DNA of 64,000 nucleotides. Source: Kiritimatiellia bacterium (GTDB lineage: Bacteria; Verrucomicrobiota; Kiritimatiellia; JAFGHX01). The notes under the pieces were generated by a model. That model saw only the letters and a list, made by a program, of their open reading frames with translations. It ran no database searches and was not told the origin of the DNA. The stretch covers positions 1 through 64,000 of the forward strand of contig JAFGHX010000166.1 in NCBI GenBank assembly GCA_016929905.1, read 5' to 3'. The first letter of the stretch is position 1. The number at the start of each line of letters is the position of its first letter. Below are positions 50,417 through 59,292 of the stretch, piece after piece. The translations under genes and the position numbers were made by a program.

Positions 50417-50466
50417 GCGCGGCAAAGCCGCGCCGGCGGATCCGCCGGCCCCGACAAATGTCGGGG
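50417..50466. repeat. Array of three abutting palindromes
   Basis: GCGCGGC-AAA-GCCGCGC (50417-50433), CCGGCGGATCCGCCGG (50433-50448) and CCCCGACA-AA-TGTCGGGG (50449-50466) are perfect and sit end to end. They lie upstream of glnE and downstream of the sigma54 activator gene, in the 50344-50743 gap that holds no gene. Confidence 0.7.
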
Positions 50467-50590
50467 CGTGTGGCGGACACTGATCGGGGGCGAGGCGCGC
50501 GGGTCACCGCGGTCGCCTCGACCCGGTTGTTGGCGGATTCCAGATCCTGTCTCATTTGAGCCACCGGCGGCGTCCGTCGTCCACCGTTCT

Positions 50591-50664
50591 CGTCGCCGTT
50601 ATCGTCCACCGAGGTCCCGGCGCCTCGGCAAAGAAACGAACGCCGGATTACGATAACGGCGACG
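50591..50664. repeat. Inverted repeat in the glnE - activator gap
   Basis: CGTCGCCGTTATCGT (50591-50605) and its exact reverse complement (50650-50664) are embedded in a longer degenerate CGTCnTCG-type inverted repeat, about 50570-50680. Confidence 0.6.
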
Positions 50665-50743
50665 GTAACGGACGACGATTCAGAGCTCCATCGTTACGTG
50701 GCCCTCAACCCTCACCCATGGGCAAAGGCGGGCTCCCCGCCCC

Positions 50744-52297
50744 CTACCGGTACTTCTTCGGGTCGATCCGGGAGTTCCTGACCTTATAGCGAATGATCCG
50801 CTCGGTTGTGCTCAACATGCGGGCGGCGGCGGCCATATTGCCGCGTGTCGATTTCAACGCGTCCTGGACGATGTCCTTTTCGTAGGCCTGAACCAGCTCT
50901 TCGAGCGTGCCGCTGACCCCGGTCCCGCTCGCCTCGGCCGTCTGCAGCGTGGGCGGCAGGTGGTGCGGGTAGATCACGTCTTCGGCGGCAACCAGTACGG
51001 CGCGCTCCAGGCAGTTCTCCAATTCCCGCACGTTGCCCGGCCAGTGATAGCTCATGAGCATGTCAATGGCCGCGCTGGAAATGCGCTTGATGGCCTTGCC
51101 GGCCGCCCGGGCATACTTTTCGAGGAAGTGGTCGGCCAGCAGGACGATGTCCGTCTTGCGGTTACGGAGCGGCGGCACGAAGATCGGGAAGACGTTGATG
51201 CGGTAGTAGAGGTCCTCCCGGAACTTCTTCCGGTCCGTGAGCTGTTGGAGGTCCTGGTTGGTGGCGCAGATCAGGCGAACGTTCACCTTGAGCGTCTGGG
51301 TCCCGCCCAACCGCTCGAACTCCCGCTCCTGCAGCACGCGCAGGAGCTTGACCTGGATCGAGGCGGGAATATCGGCCACTTCGTCGAGGAAGAGGGTGCC
51401 GCCGTCGGCGAGTTCGAACCGGCCCTTGCGTGCGCTGACGGCGCCGGTGAACGCGCCTTTCTCGTGCCCGAACAACTCGCTCTCGATCACGGTCTCCGGC
51501 AGGGCGGCGCAATGCACCTTGATGAAGGGCTGGCTCGCGCGGTCGCTGTTATAATGAATGGCGTTGGCGACGAGTTCCTTGCCGGTCCCGCTCTCGCCGA
51601 CGATCAGAATGCTGGTCGCCGTTCGGCCGACCTGGGCGATCTGGTCGTAGACGAGCCGAATCTCGCGGGAGTTGCCGATGATGTTGGACGGCCGGAACCG
51701 ATCGCGCAGTTCGAGGCGCAGCCGTTCGTTCTCCGCCTCGAGCCGTTCGCGTTCCTCCTGCGCCATGCGGCGCAGTTTCACCGCCTGCGCGATCATGGAG
51801 GCGACAATAGACAGCAGGCGCAGGTCCTCGTCGAGCAGGATATCGGGGTCGAACAACCGGTCGGCGCTGAGCGCGCCGATGCATTCCTTGCCGATTTTGA
51901 TGGGGACGCAGATGAACGAGGCGTCTTCGCGCTGTTTGCCGACGTGCGTGCGGTTGAGAAAGACGGGCGATTCGCTGATTCGGGGCACGACCGCCGGCTT
52001 GCCCGTCAGGATCACCTCCCCGGTTACCCCTTCGCCCAACCGGTAGCGGCCGCGGCGGATCTGCTCCTTGGACAGGCCGTGCGCCGCCTCGATGAGGATA
52101 TCGCCCGTCTTGCGGTTCAGAAGCGTAATCGTCCCGTGCCGCATCGCCATGTGATCGGCCAGCGCCTTCAGGACCGGGCTGACCACGTCCCGGATATCCA
52201 GACTGCGGTCGAGAATACCGCTGATCTCGTGCAGGAGCGTCAGCTCCCGCAACGCCCTGAGATCCGACTCGCTGGCCGTGCGTTTCATGGGTCCCAT
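50744..52297 (-). CDS. Sigma54-dependent activator, GAF-AAA+-Fis (NifA-type)
   Basis: The protein, about 517 residues, has an N-terminal GAF domain (LLHEISGILDRSLDI to ASMIAQAVKL) instead of a receiver domain. An AAA+ domain follows, with Walker A GESGTGKELVA and the sigma54 contact loop GAFTGA, then a C-terminal Fis-type helix-turn-helix. This is the NifA/FhlA-like layout. It is the likely activator of the sigma54 promoters at amt, and the GAF domain may bind a metabolite such as 2-oxoglutarate (inference). Start candidates are ATG 52297 and ATG 52288; neither has a ribosome site, and TATAAT overlaps 52297, so translation may be leaderless. It lies downstream of glnN. Confidence 0.85.
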   Translation of the reverse strand: MGPMKRTASESDLRALRELTLLHEISGILDRSLDIRDVVSPVLKALADHMAMRHGTITLLNRKTGDILIEAAHGLSKEQIRRGRYRLGEGVTGEVILTGKPAVVPRISESPVFLNRTHVGKQREDASFICVPIKIGKECIGALSADRLFDPDILLDEDLRLLSIVASMIAQAVKLRRMAQEERERLEAENERLRLELRDRFRPSNIIGNSREIRLVYDQIAQVGRTATSILIVGESGTGKELVANAIHYNSDRASQPFIKVHCAALPETVIESELFGHEKGAFTGAVSARKGRFELADGGTLFLDEVADIPASIQVKLLRVLQEREFERLGGTQTLKVNVRLICATNQDLQQLTDRKKFREDLYYRINVFPIFVPPLRNRKTDIVLLADHFLEKYARAAGKAIKRISSAAIDMLMSYHWPGNVRELENCLERAVLVAAEDVIYPHHLPPTLQTAEASGTGVSGTLEELVQAYEKDIVQDALKSTRGNMAAAARMLSTTERIIRYKVRNSRIDPKKYR

Positions 52298-52424
52298 TAT
52301 AGGGGGCCCATTCCACGATGGCGACGATTTTGTCGTTTTCTCCGGTACAGAGCGGTGGGGAAGCGAGGGAGGGGCGACATCGGTCGTCTGGCATGAGCCG
52401 GCATCCACCTCCGCCCGGCATCCG

Positions 52425-54557
52425 TCACATCATGAACATCATTTCGGCGTACGACGGCAGGGGCCAAAGGTCGTGCGGGACGAGTTCTTCGAGGGCATCG
52501 ACGGCGGAGCGCAGGTCGGCTGTTGCCGCGCGCATGGCGGCGGTTTCGCCCTGCTTGCGCGCGGTCTCGAGCCGGTCGACGGCGAGCAGCACGCGTTCGT
52601 TGTCCGCGCAAACGCGACTGAGCAGCTCTTTGACGGCATGCATCTGGCAGCCGTGCCCGACGGAATCCACGCTGTTGATGGCGGCGGCCAGCCCGCTCTG
52701 GTACTCGATGGCGGCGGGGACGATCATCGTGCGGGCCATTCGCACGGCGCAACCGGCTTCGATCGCGACGAGCCCCTCGTACTCCTGCCGATAGACTTCG
52801 TACCGCGATTTCAGCTCGCGCTCGGAGAGCACATTGTATTTCTCGAACATGGCCGTGACGTCCGGGTCCAGAAAGGCGCCGAGCGCCTCCGGTGTGGTCC
52901 TGACGTTGGCCAGCCCGCGGCGTTCGGCTTCGGCGTGCCACTCGGCGGTGTAGTTATCGCCGTTGAAGAGGATGCGTCCGTGCCGGTTAACGAGGTCGCG
53001 GAGGATTGTCTCGAGCGATTCGTTGAACGGCTTGCCGGCCGCCAGCGCGGTTTCGAGCCGCGTACAGATGTCGTCCAGCGCCTCGGCGACGATCGTGTTC
53101 AAGACGGCGTTCGGCCCGGCACAGCTCTGATTGGAGCCCACAGCGCGGAACTCGAACTTGTTGCCCGTGAAGGCGAACGGCGAGGTGCGGTTCCGATCGG
53201 TGGCGTCGCGCGGCAGGGGCGGCAGAGAGGAGACGCCAACGTGCAGCGTGCCGCCGGCCCGGGCGGTCTTGGCGCCGCCGTTCGCGATCTGCTCGATCAC
53301 GTCGGAGAGCTGATCGCCGAGGAAGATGGACAGGATGGCCGGCGGCGCTTCGTGCGCGCCGAGCCGGTGGTCGTTGCCGGCTGTGGCGACCGAGGCGCGC
53401 AGGATGCCGGCCCGGGTATCGATGGCTTTCATCAGCGCACAGATCAGCGTCAGGAACTTGGCGTTTTCGTGCGGATTCTCGCCCGGGGTCAGCCAGTTCC
53501 TGCCGTCTGGGCCGACGATGTTCCAGTTGTTGTGTTTTCCGGACCCGTTCACGCCGGCGAACGGTTTTTCGTGCAGCAGGCAGACGAAGCCGTGAGCGGC
53601 GGCGGTCTCACGCAGGGCCTGCATGGCGACCATGTTATGGTCGACGGCGAGATTCAATTCCTCATAAACGGCGGCGATCTCGAACTGGGCCGGGCACGCT
53701 TCGTTGTGCCGCATCTTGGCGGGAACGCCGAGTTTCCAAAGCTCACGGTCGAGATCCTCCATGAAGGCCAGCACGCGGCTGCGAATGGCGCCGAAGTAGT
53801 GGTCGCCCATCTGCTGGTGTTTGGCCGGCCGGGTCCCGAACAGGGTTCGGCCCGTCTGCAGCAGGTCGAGACGCCGGTTGTAAAATTCGCGGTCCACGAG
53901 GAAGTACTCCTGCTCCCACCCCAGTTCGGCGAACGCCCGCTTGCCGGGGCACTCGAGGCCGAACAGCTCGCCCAGCCGGCAGACCTGGCGGGAGAGCGCT
54001 TCGAGCGAACGCAGCAGGGGGGTTTTCTGGTCAAGCGCCTCGCCGTGATACGCGAAGAAGGCGGTGGGAATGCACAGAGTCGCCCCATTCGCGCCTTCCT
54101 TGACGAAGGCCGGGCTGGTGGGATCCCACGCCGTGTAGCCGCGCGCCTCGAAAGTGGCACGCAGCCCGCCGGACGGGAAGCTGGAGGCGTCCGGCTCCCC
54201 CTTGATCAGTTCCTTGCCGGAAAACTGGAGGATGGCGCCGCCCTGCCGGTCGGGCACGATGAACGACTCGTGCTTCTCGGCGGTCGCGCCAGTCAGCGGT
54301 TGAAACCAATGCGTGAAATGGGTCGCCCCCTTGGCAATGGCCCACGTCTTCATCGCTTCCGCCACCTCATCGGCGATGCCGGAAGCCAGGGAACGTCCTT
54401 CACAGATGGTGGCGGCGAGCGACTCGTAAGCCGGCTCGGAGAGGTAGGCGCGCATCGTCCGGAGGCTGAAGACATTGACGCCGAACAGATGGGCGGGGTG
54501 TTTGACGTCGACGCCGGCGTCCGGTGCGGGAGACGGCTTCTTCGATTTCGCGCTCAT
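52425..54557 (-). CDS. glnN: Glutamine synthetase type III
   Basis: The 710-residue protein has the GSIII length and motifs: FGVNVFSLRTMRAYL near the start, THWFQPLTGATAEKHESF, GWEQEYFLVDREF, HGFVCLLHEKPFAGVNGSGK and RTSPFAFTGNKFEFRAVGS. It is a dodecameric GS without the GSI adenylylation loop, so it escapes GlnE control. It is a second glutamine synthetase beside glnA and precedes a sigma54 activator gene. Start ATG 54557 has GGAGAA a few bases upstream. Confidence 0.95.
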   Translation of the reverse strand: MSAKSKKPSPAPDAGVDVKHPAHLFGVNVFSLRTMRAYLSEPAYESLAATICEGRSLASGIADEVAEAMKTWAIAKGATHFTHWFQPLTGATAEKHESFIVPDRQGGAILQFSGKELIKGEPDASSFPSGGLRATFEARGYTAWDPTSPAFVKEGANGATLCIPTAFFAYHGEALDQKTPLLRSLEALSRQVCRLGELFGLECPGKRAFAELGWEQEYFLVDREFYNRRLDLLQTGRTLFGTRPAKHQQMGDHYFGAIRSRVLAFMEDLDRELWKLGVPAKMRHNEACPAQFEIAAVYEELNLAVDHNMVAMQALRETAAAHGFVCLLHEKPFAGVNGSGKHNNWNIVGPDGRNWLTPGENPHENAKFLTLICALMKAIDTRAGILRASVATAGNDHRLGAHEAPPAILSIFLGDQLSDVIEQIANGGAKTARAGGTLHVGVSSLPPLPRDATDRNRTSPFAFTGNKFEFRAVGSNQSCAGPNAVLNTIVAEALDDICTRLETALAAGKPFNESLETILRDLVNRHGRILFNGDNYTAEWHAEAERRGLANVRTTPEALGAFLDPDVTAMFEKYNVLSERELKSRYEVYRQEYEGLVAIEAGCAVRMARTMIVPAAIEYQSGLAAAINSVDSVGHGCQMHAVKELLSRVCADNERVLLAVDRLETARKQGETAAMRAATADLRSAVDALEELVPHDLWPLPSYAEMMFMM

Positions 54558-54921
54558 ACATGTTCTCCGGGTGGCAGCGTGTCGGACTCCCGCGCGGGCC
54601 CGGCGGGCCCCGGGCTCCGGCGGCCGCGCCCGTTGCAGGGGTACCGGCATCAAGGACAGATCAGGCTACCATAAAGGCGGACTCCGCGCCAGTCCCGGAT
54701 TAGCGGCTTGGTTCTCGGGCACGGCAACGGAAAGCAAGAAGATTCCGGATGCCGGACAGGTCAGACACCGGATGCCGGAAGTCGGATTCCGATTCCGCCC
54801 CCCCTGGCTTCCAGGAAGGGGCGCGGCATTTCTCGCTTTACATCCGTGCGCGCGCCTGTATTATGTGAATTTTTTGACGTTAACGACGAAAGGGCGTACG
54901 AGCCGGGAAGGGGGCAAGGAC
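54558..54921. other. Non-coding gap glnN to OFA transporter
   Basis: The 364-base divergent gap has two direct copies of CCGGATGCCGGA (54745-54756 and 54768-54779) and the hairpin CCTGG-CTT-CCAGG. Near 54860 an AT-rich stretch contains TATTAT and TTTTTTGACGTTAACG; this is probably the transporter promoter region. No gene is seen. Confidence 0.45.
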
Positions 54922-56187
54922 ATGGCAACGGTGGCGGCGGAGCGGGAGACGGGGAAGAACTTCGGGTGGCAGGTCGCGCTGGCGGGCATGGGCATCAACC
55001 TTGCGCTGGGTATCCTGTACACGTGGAGCACGATCAGCAAGGGTGTGCCGGGCGCATGGAAGTGGAGTGAGGCCGACAAGTCGTGGCCGTACGCGATTGC
55101 CTGTCTCGTGTTCTCGCTCGTCATGGTTCCGGCCGGCCGTCTGCAAGACAAGATCGGCCCGCGTCTGGTCGCAACGCTTGGCGGCATTCTGGTTGGCGTG
55201 GGCATGGTTCTGGCCGGCATGACGCAATCGCCGCTCGGCTACATTCTGGGTTTTGGCCTGCTTGCGGGCGCCGGCATTGGCTTCGGGTACGCATCGGCAA
55301 CGCCGCCGGCCGTGAAGTGGTTTCCGCCAGCCAAGACGGGGATGGTGGCGGGCATTGTGGTTTCCGGGTTCGGATTGGCTTCGGCGTATGCCTCCCCTTT
55401 GGCGAAGTGGCTGATCGGCTGGGTTGGCCTGGGGAAGACGGTCATGGTGCTGGGCATCGCGTTCCTGGTGGTGGTGGTTGGGTTGGCGCAGCTGTTGCGC
55501 GCGCCCTCGACTCCTTTGACGTTCGGCGCGCGGCCGGCGCCAAACGGAGCGGCGCCGGTGAAGAAGGAAAACTTCACCCCGAGCGAGATGCTGCGCACCT
55601 GGCAGTTCTATCTGCTCTGGTTTCTATACGCGTGCGGCGCGGGTGCGGGGCTGATGGTGATTGCGAAGCTGGCCGCCATTGCCAGCGCCCAGGCCGGTCT
55701 GGAACTCGGATTCCTGCTGGTGGCCGTATTGGCCCTGGGCAACGGCGCCGGGCGGGTCGCCGCGGGCGTGCTCAGCGACAAACTCGGGCGGAGGCTGACG
55801 CTGGCCGTCTGCTTCGTCTTTCAGGCGGTGCTCGTCGTGCTGCTTTCCCGCGCGACCGCGGGCAGTCCTCTGGCTGCCGTACCGGTTCTGGCCCTCGTCT
55901 CGGCCTTGATCGGCGCGAACTACGGGGCGAACCTGTCGCTGTTCCCTTCGGTGACAAAGGACTATTACGGGCTGAAGAACTTCGGCATGAACTATGGTCT
56001 GGTGTTCACCGCGTGGGGTGCGGGGGGCTTCATGCTCTCGCTGCTGGCGGGCAAGGTGTACGATCACTACAAGACCTTCACCTTCGCCTTCTACTGCTCG
56101 GTCGCGCTGTTGATCGTCGCGGCGCTTGCAACGGCTGCGCTGAAGCCGCCGCATCATATGGAGGCGAGCGGGCCTTCCGCGGGTTGA
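54922..56187 (+). CDS. OFA-family major facilitator transporter
   Basis: The 421-residue protein has 12 hydrophobic segments. Its start GWQVALAGMGINLALGILYTWS is diagnostic of the oxalate/formate antiporter family, as is PAGRLQDKIGPR between helices 2 and 3. Substrates in the family include oxalate, formate, lactate and other small carboxylates. Its position beside the Wood-Ljungdahl genes makes formate or acetate exchange plausible, but this is inference. GGGGGCAAGGA precedes ATG 54922. It converges with the DUF166 gene, 27 bases apart. Confidence 0.85.
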   Translation: MATVAAERETGKNFGWQVALAGMGINLALGILYTWSTISKGVPGAWKWSEADKSWPYAIACLVFSLVMVPAGRLQDKIGPRLVATLGGILVGVGMVLAGMTQSPLGYILGFGLLAGAGIGFGYASATPPAVKWFPPAKTGMVAGIVVSGFGLASAYASPLAKWLIGWVGLGKTVMVLGIAFLVVVVGLAQLLRAPSTPLTFGARPAPNGAAPVKKENFTPSEMLRTWQFYLLWFLYACGAGAGLMVIAKLAAIASAQAGLELGFLLVAVLALGNGAGRVAAGVLSDKLGRRLTLAVCFVFQAVLVVLLSRATAGSPLAAVPVLALVSALIGANYGANLSLFPSVTKDYYGLKNFGMNYGLVFTAWGAGGFMLSLLAGKVYDHYKTFTFAFYCSVALLIVAALATAALKPPHHMEASGPSAG

Positions 56188-56214
56188 CTTGCGGCCCGCG
56201 CGCCGCGGCGCATG

Positions 56215-57282
56215 TCAGCTTGTCTCGCGGGGATAGACGGCGCCTTTTTCGACGCGGATCCGGCCTTCCTGTTTGAGGAGCAACAGCGCCGAATGCAGCG
56301 CGGCGGGCGTGCTGCCGACGGTGCGCCGCAGCTCGGGAAGGGTAACGGGTGCGCGTTCGTGCAGAGTCTTCATGACCTCCCTCTTGGCGTCCTCGATGTG
56401 CTTGAGATTTTCATAGACGGGCGCCGGCTTCTGAACCATGCGGCCCACGGGCGACATGACCATGCCGGAATCCCGTTCCGCCACGTCCCCCAAGGAGGAG
56501 AGAATCCTGTAGTGCGCCTGTCCGGCGATATGCAGGGGCGACTCGTCGATTTCGTCGTCCCACTCCATGCTGGCGGTACAGGGGTAGGTGTGGAGGCGTT
56601 TGGAAACGACGTCGATCTCGAGGTTCTCGTCGAGAGACCGGCCGACGAGCCAGCGCGCGATGTAGTACGTGGCGCCGCAGGCGGCGGAGACCTCGACGCG
56701 GGCTTCGACGATCGTGCGCCGTTCGACGCGGAGTTCCACGTTGGGGCACCCGATGTGGAAGTGCGCCCTGAACGCGGCCAGCACACTGCCTGCCGGCGGC
56801 GCGAAGGCACAAAACGGCTTCGGGAACGCCACCTCCACGCCGGCTCTCTCGCCGAGGCGAAACGCCTCGCGCCGGGTCGCGCCGAGCACCCAGCCGGGCG
56901 CTTCGCAAGGCACGACGAGCCCGCGGGTCCCCCACTCGGGGCAGCGTTTCAGGAACTCCAGCAGGATCTGTTCGTGGATGTGGACGGCCAGGATGACATC
57001 GTGGCGGGGGATCTCCCCCGGAATGAACGCGGCCGGGTTCTCCAGCACGTGCGGGAGCACCGAAGGCAGCGCAATGACGCCTGCCATGTCGGCCCCGAAC
57101 CTTCGCCCGTACGGCCGGCGGCAGCCGGTGCAGTCGGGCCCGCAGGCGGAACAGAAGGCCGGTTCGCCGCGCAGGTTTCCGATCACCCGTTCGGCGTAGC
57201 GGGTGTTGAACGACTGGAGGTAGGGTTCGCCGGCGGGAGGCGGGTCGGGTGAGGGTCGACTGTGGAGGATGAGGAGCTTCAT
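56215..57282 (-). CDS. DUF166 (COG1810) family protein with C-terminal winged helix
   Basis: The 355-residue protein has Cys-rich CSACGPDCTGCRRPYG near residue 45, ADMAGVIALPSVLPHVLENP, and SAACGATYYIARWLVG, as in DUF166 proteins found in methanogens and acetogens. The last 60 residues (VTLPELRRTVGSTPAALHSALLLLKQEGRI) look like a winged helix. The biochemical role is unknown; older annotation as thymidylate synthase-like is weak. It is the last gene downstream of acsE, separated by a repeat, and may be part of the same transcription unit. Confidence 0.7.
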   Translation of the reverse strand: MKLLILHSRPSPDPPPAGEPYLQSFNTRYAERVIGNLRGEPAFCSACGPDCTGCRRPYGRRFGADMAGVIALPSVLPHVLENPAAFIPGEIPRHDVILAVHIHEQILLEFLKRCPEWGTRGLVVPCEAPGWVLGATRREAFRLGERAGVEVAFPKPFCAFAPPAGSVLAAFRAHFHIGCPNVELRVERRTIVEARVEVSAACGATYYIARWLVGRSLDENLEIDVVSKRLHTYPCTASMEWDDEIDESPLHIAGQAHYRILSSLGDVAERDSGMVMSPVGRMVQKPAPVYENLKHIEDAKREVMKTLHERAPVTLPELRRTVGSTPAALHSALLLLKQEGRIRVEKGAVYPRETS

Positions 57283-57297
57283 GGCGCAACCGGGAGA

Positions 57298-57476
57298 CGG
57301 GAAGGCTGGAAGAATGGAGGATTGGAAGATCGCAAGACTGGAAGAGTGGTGGCATGGCAGGGGGGAAGCCCCCGTACCGGACAACAACTATCCGGCCGGA
57401 CCGGACTCCCATCCTTCCACCTATTCAACCCTCCATTCTTGCACCCTTCCATCCTTCCAATCTTCCCTATCTTCCG
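57298..57476. repeat. Degenerate inverted repeat, GGAAG/CTTCC octamer family (largest copy)
   Basis: A purine arm (57298-57350: GGAAGAATGGAGGATTGGAA and onward) and a pyrimidine arm (57410-57475: CTTCCATCCTTCCAATCTTC and similar) flank a short centre. It lies between acsE and the DUF166 gene. Confidence 0.65.
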
Positions 57477-57495
57477 GCTGCGTTTTCCGCTCGCC

Positions 57496-58266
57496 TCACC
57501 GCGCGAACGCGTCGGCATAGATCTCCCGGTTCATGAACAGTTCGGCGGCCCGGACGGCGTTGACCAGATCGGAATCCATCACGTCGCAGATGGCGGCGTC
57601 CATGCCGTTGGCGATGGCCATCACAAGGAAGGTGCGGTTCAGGAGCTTCTTGTGCGTGGTCCCGTTCGAAACGTTGGACAACCCGCAGACGATGTGCGGC
57701 GGCGGGTCGGAGAACAGCGTGAACTGCTTGACGGCGTCGAGGATCTGGGGCTGCTGTTCTTGCATGAACTTCAGCGGCATGGCGATCGGGTCCAGGAAGA
57801 TATTCTCCGGCGGGATCCCCAGTTCCATGGCCTTGGCCACGATGATGCCGCAGTTTTCCACGCGTTTGTCGGTGGTCTTGGGCGTGCCGCTTTCGTCCAT
57901 GGCCAGCCCGATGAAGGACGCCCCGTGCTCGGCGACAATGGGGAGCATGGCATTCATCTTCTCCTCGGCCGCCGTCGTGGAGTTCACGAGCACCTTGCCT
58001 TTGCAGGCCTTGATGGCTTCGGCGAGGATCTTGGGCTTGTTCGTGTCGATCGAGATCGGCGTGTCGACCGCCGCCTGCACGGTCTCGATCATCCAGCACA
58101 TGTCGGCCGGGTCGCCGGAGACGGCGCCCAGATTGACGTCCAGATAGCTGGCGCCGGCCTCGGTCTGTTTCCTGGCCCACTCCTGCAGGGGTTTCGGGTC
58201 CTTGTCCATCACGGCCTGCTTGATGTCCTTGAACCCGGTATTGATGCGTTCGCCTACGAGTATCAT
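57496..58266 (-). CDS. acsE: Methyltetrahydrofolate:corrinoid/Fe-S protein methyltransferase
   Basis: The 256-residue pterin-binding TIM barrel starts ILVGERINTGFKDIKQAV and has GASYLDVNLGAVSGD, PISIDTNKPKI, NSTTAAEEK and GLSNVSNGTTHKK. The length matches AcsE. It moves the methyl group from methyl-THF to the cobalamin of AcsCD, joining the methyl and carbonyl branches of the Wood-Ljungdahl pathway. GGGAGG lies before the start. It is 57 bases after acsD, a gap with GGTTGAG repeats. Confidence 0.95.
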   Translation of the reverse strand: MILVGERINTGFKDIKQAVMDKDPKPLQEWARKQTEAGASYLDVNLGAVSGDPADMCWMIETVQAAVDTPISIDTNKPKILAEAIKACKGKVLVNSTTAAEEKMNAMLPIVAEHGASFIGLAMDESGTPKTTDKRVENCGIIVAKAMELGIPPENIFLDPIAMPLKFMQEQQPQILDAVKQFTLFSDPPPHIVCGLSNVSNGTTHKKLLNRTFLVMAIANGMDAAICDVMDSDLVNAVRAAELFMNREIYADAFAR

Positions 58267-58289
58267 CTGGGACCTCCCGTCGCAGCCAA

Positions 58290-58323
58290 GGTTAATGGTT
58301 GAGGGTTGAGGGTTGAGGGTTGA
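58290..58323. repeat. Tandem GGTTGAG heptamers between acsD and acsE
   Basis: Four to five copies of GGTTGAG/GGTTAAT run head to tail up to the acsD stop. Similar GGTTGAn units occur at 62005-62040, upstream of acsV. Confidence 0.65.
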
Positions 58324-59289
58324 TCATGTTTTCATCATCTCGGCGATCTGGTCGCGCGTGGCGGCTATGCTGTCGGGGTGTGCGAGCGTGAGGATATCGG
58401 CGCCGGCCTGGAGGTAGCCCGCGGCGGTGGCGGCTTCCCAGTTCGGGCCGCGCTTCTCGAGACGGCCCCATCCGGGCAGGATATCCTCGTCGGCGATGGC
58501 CTCCTTGATCTTCCAGACTTCCCACCCCACGTTGGCGATCTGGGGCAAGGCCATCATCTTGTCGCCCTTGAGGCCGGCGATGCGAACGCGTTCGAAAATC
58601 GTGTAGACATAGTCAAAGCCGTACCCGAGCGCAGCGGTGGTCTGGCACATGACGACATCGTTGAGCTTGAAGCCGGCATCCTGAAGAAGGATGTTGACCT
58701 GTTTGGCGATGTTGATATCGACGGGCGCCTCGGCGATGAGTTTATGCTTATCGGCCGTGCCGATGGCGCCGAGCGTTCGGTAATTGCGCTCGGTGGCGGC
58801 GCCGATGAGGCAGTTCTCGCCCTTGGCCGCCTGCGAGCACTCGGGCAAGACGTCGTTGTCCTTCTCCTCATCGCCGCAGCCCCAGATGATGAGGGGCACG
58901 TCGACAGCCTCCAGCACGGCCTTGACCGTGGCGGCGCACTCGGCGCGCGAACGGTTCGCGCCCTGCGGGTCGGCGCCCAGCAGCTTGAGGCATATCAGAT
59001 CCGTCTTGTAGTCCTGCACGCATTTCTGCGCCCATTCGGCGGGTGACTGGATGACGCCGCCGATCGCCTTCTTGAGGATCTCGGGCCAGCCGTCCGGGAC
59101 GACATCGGCGATGAGGCCGGCGATCACCGGCGGGTTCGGGATCTCGCCCTCGAAGGTGAGCGCAGGCAGCGTGGTTTCGCCGCCGACGGTGACGGTCTTG
59201 CCGCGTGTGCCGCCCTGGTCGGCGGTGGCGCCGATGGTCACGGCGTTGATGCGGTTCGTCCATTTCTCCTTCACGTCGACTATCTGCAT
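58324..59289 (-). CDS. acsD: Corrinoid/Fe-S protein small subunit
   Basis: The 321-residue TIM-barrel protein has QIVDVKEKWTNRINAVTIGA at the N-terminus, CLKLLGADPQGANRS, WGCGDEEKDNDVLP and MCQTTAALGYGFDYVY. With AcsC it carries the cobalamin that accepts the methyl group and delivers it to acetyl-CoA synthase. It starts 3 bases after the cooC stop (translational coupling), with GGGGGAA upstream. Confidence 0.95.
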   Translation of the reverse strand: MQIVDVKEKWTNRINAVTIGATADQGGTRGKTVTVGGETTLPALTFEGEIPNPPVIAGLIADVVPDGWPEILKKAIGGVIQSPAEWAQKCVQDYKTDLICLKLLGADPQGANRSRAECAATVKAVLEAVDVPLIIWGCGDEEKDNDVLPECSQAAKGENCLIGAATERNYRTLGAIGTADKHKLIAEAPVDINIAKQVNILLQDAGFKLNDVVMCQTTAALGYGFDYVYTIFERVRIAGLKGDKMMALPQIANVGWEVWKIKEAIADEDILPGWGRLEKRGPNWEAATAAGYLQAGADILTLAHPDSIAATRDQIAEMMKT

Positions 59290-59292
59290 GGT

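Noticed and set aside
50449..50466. CCCCGACAAATGTCGGGG as another nitrogen operator
   Set aside because: The half-sites CGAC/GTCG are present, but the spacer is 4 rather than 6 and the site is part of an abutting hairpin array.
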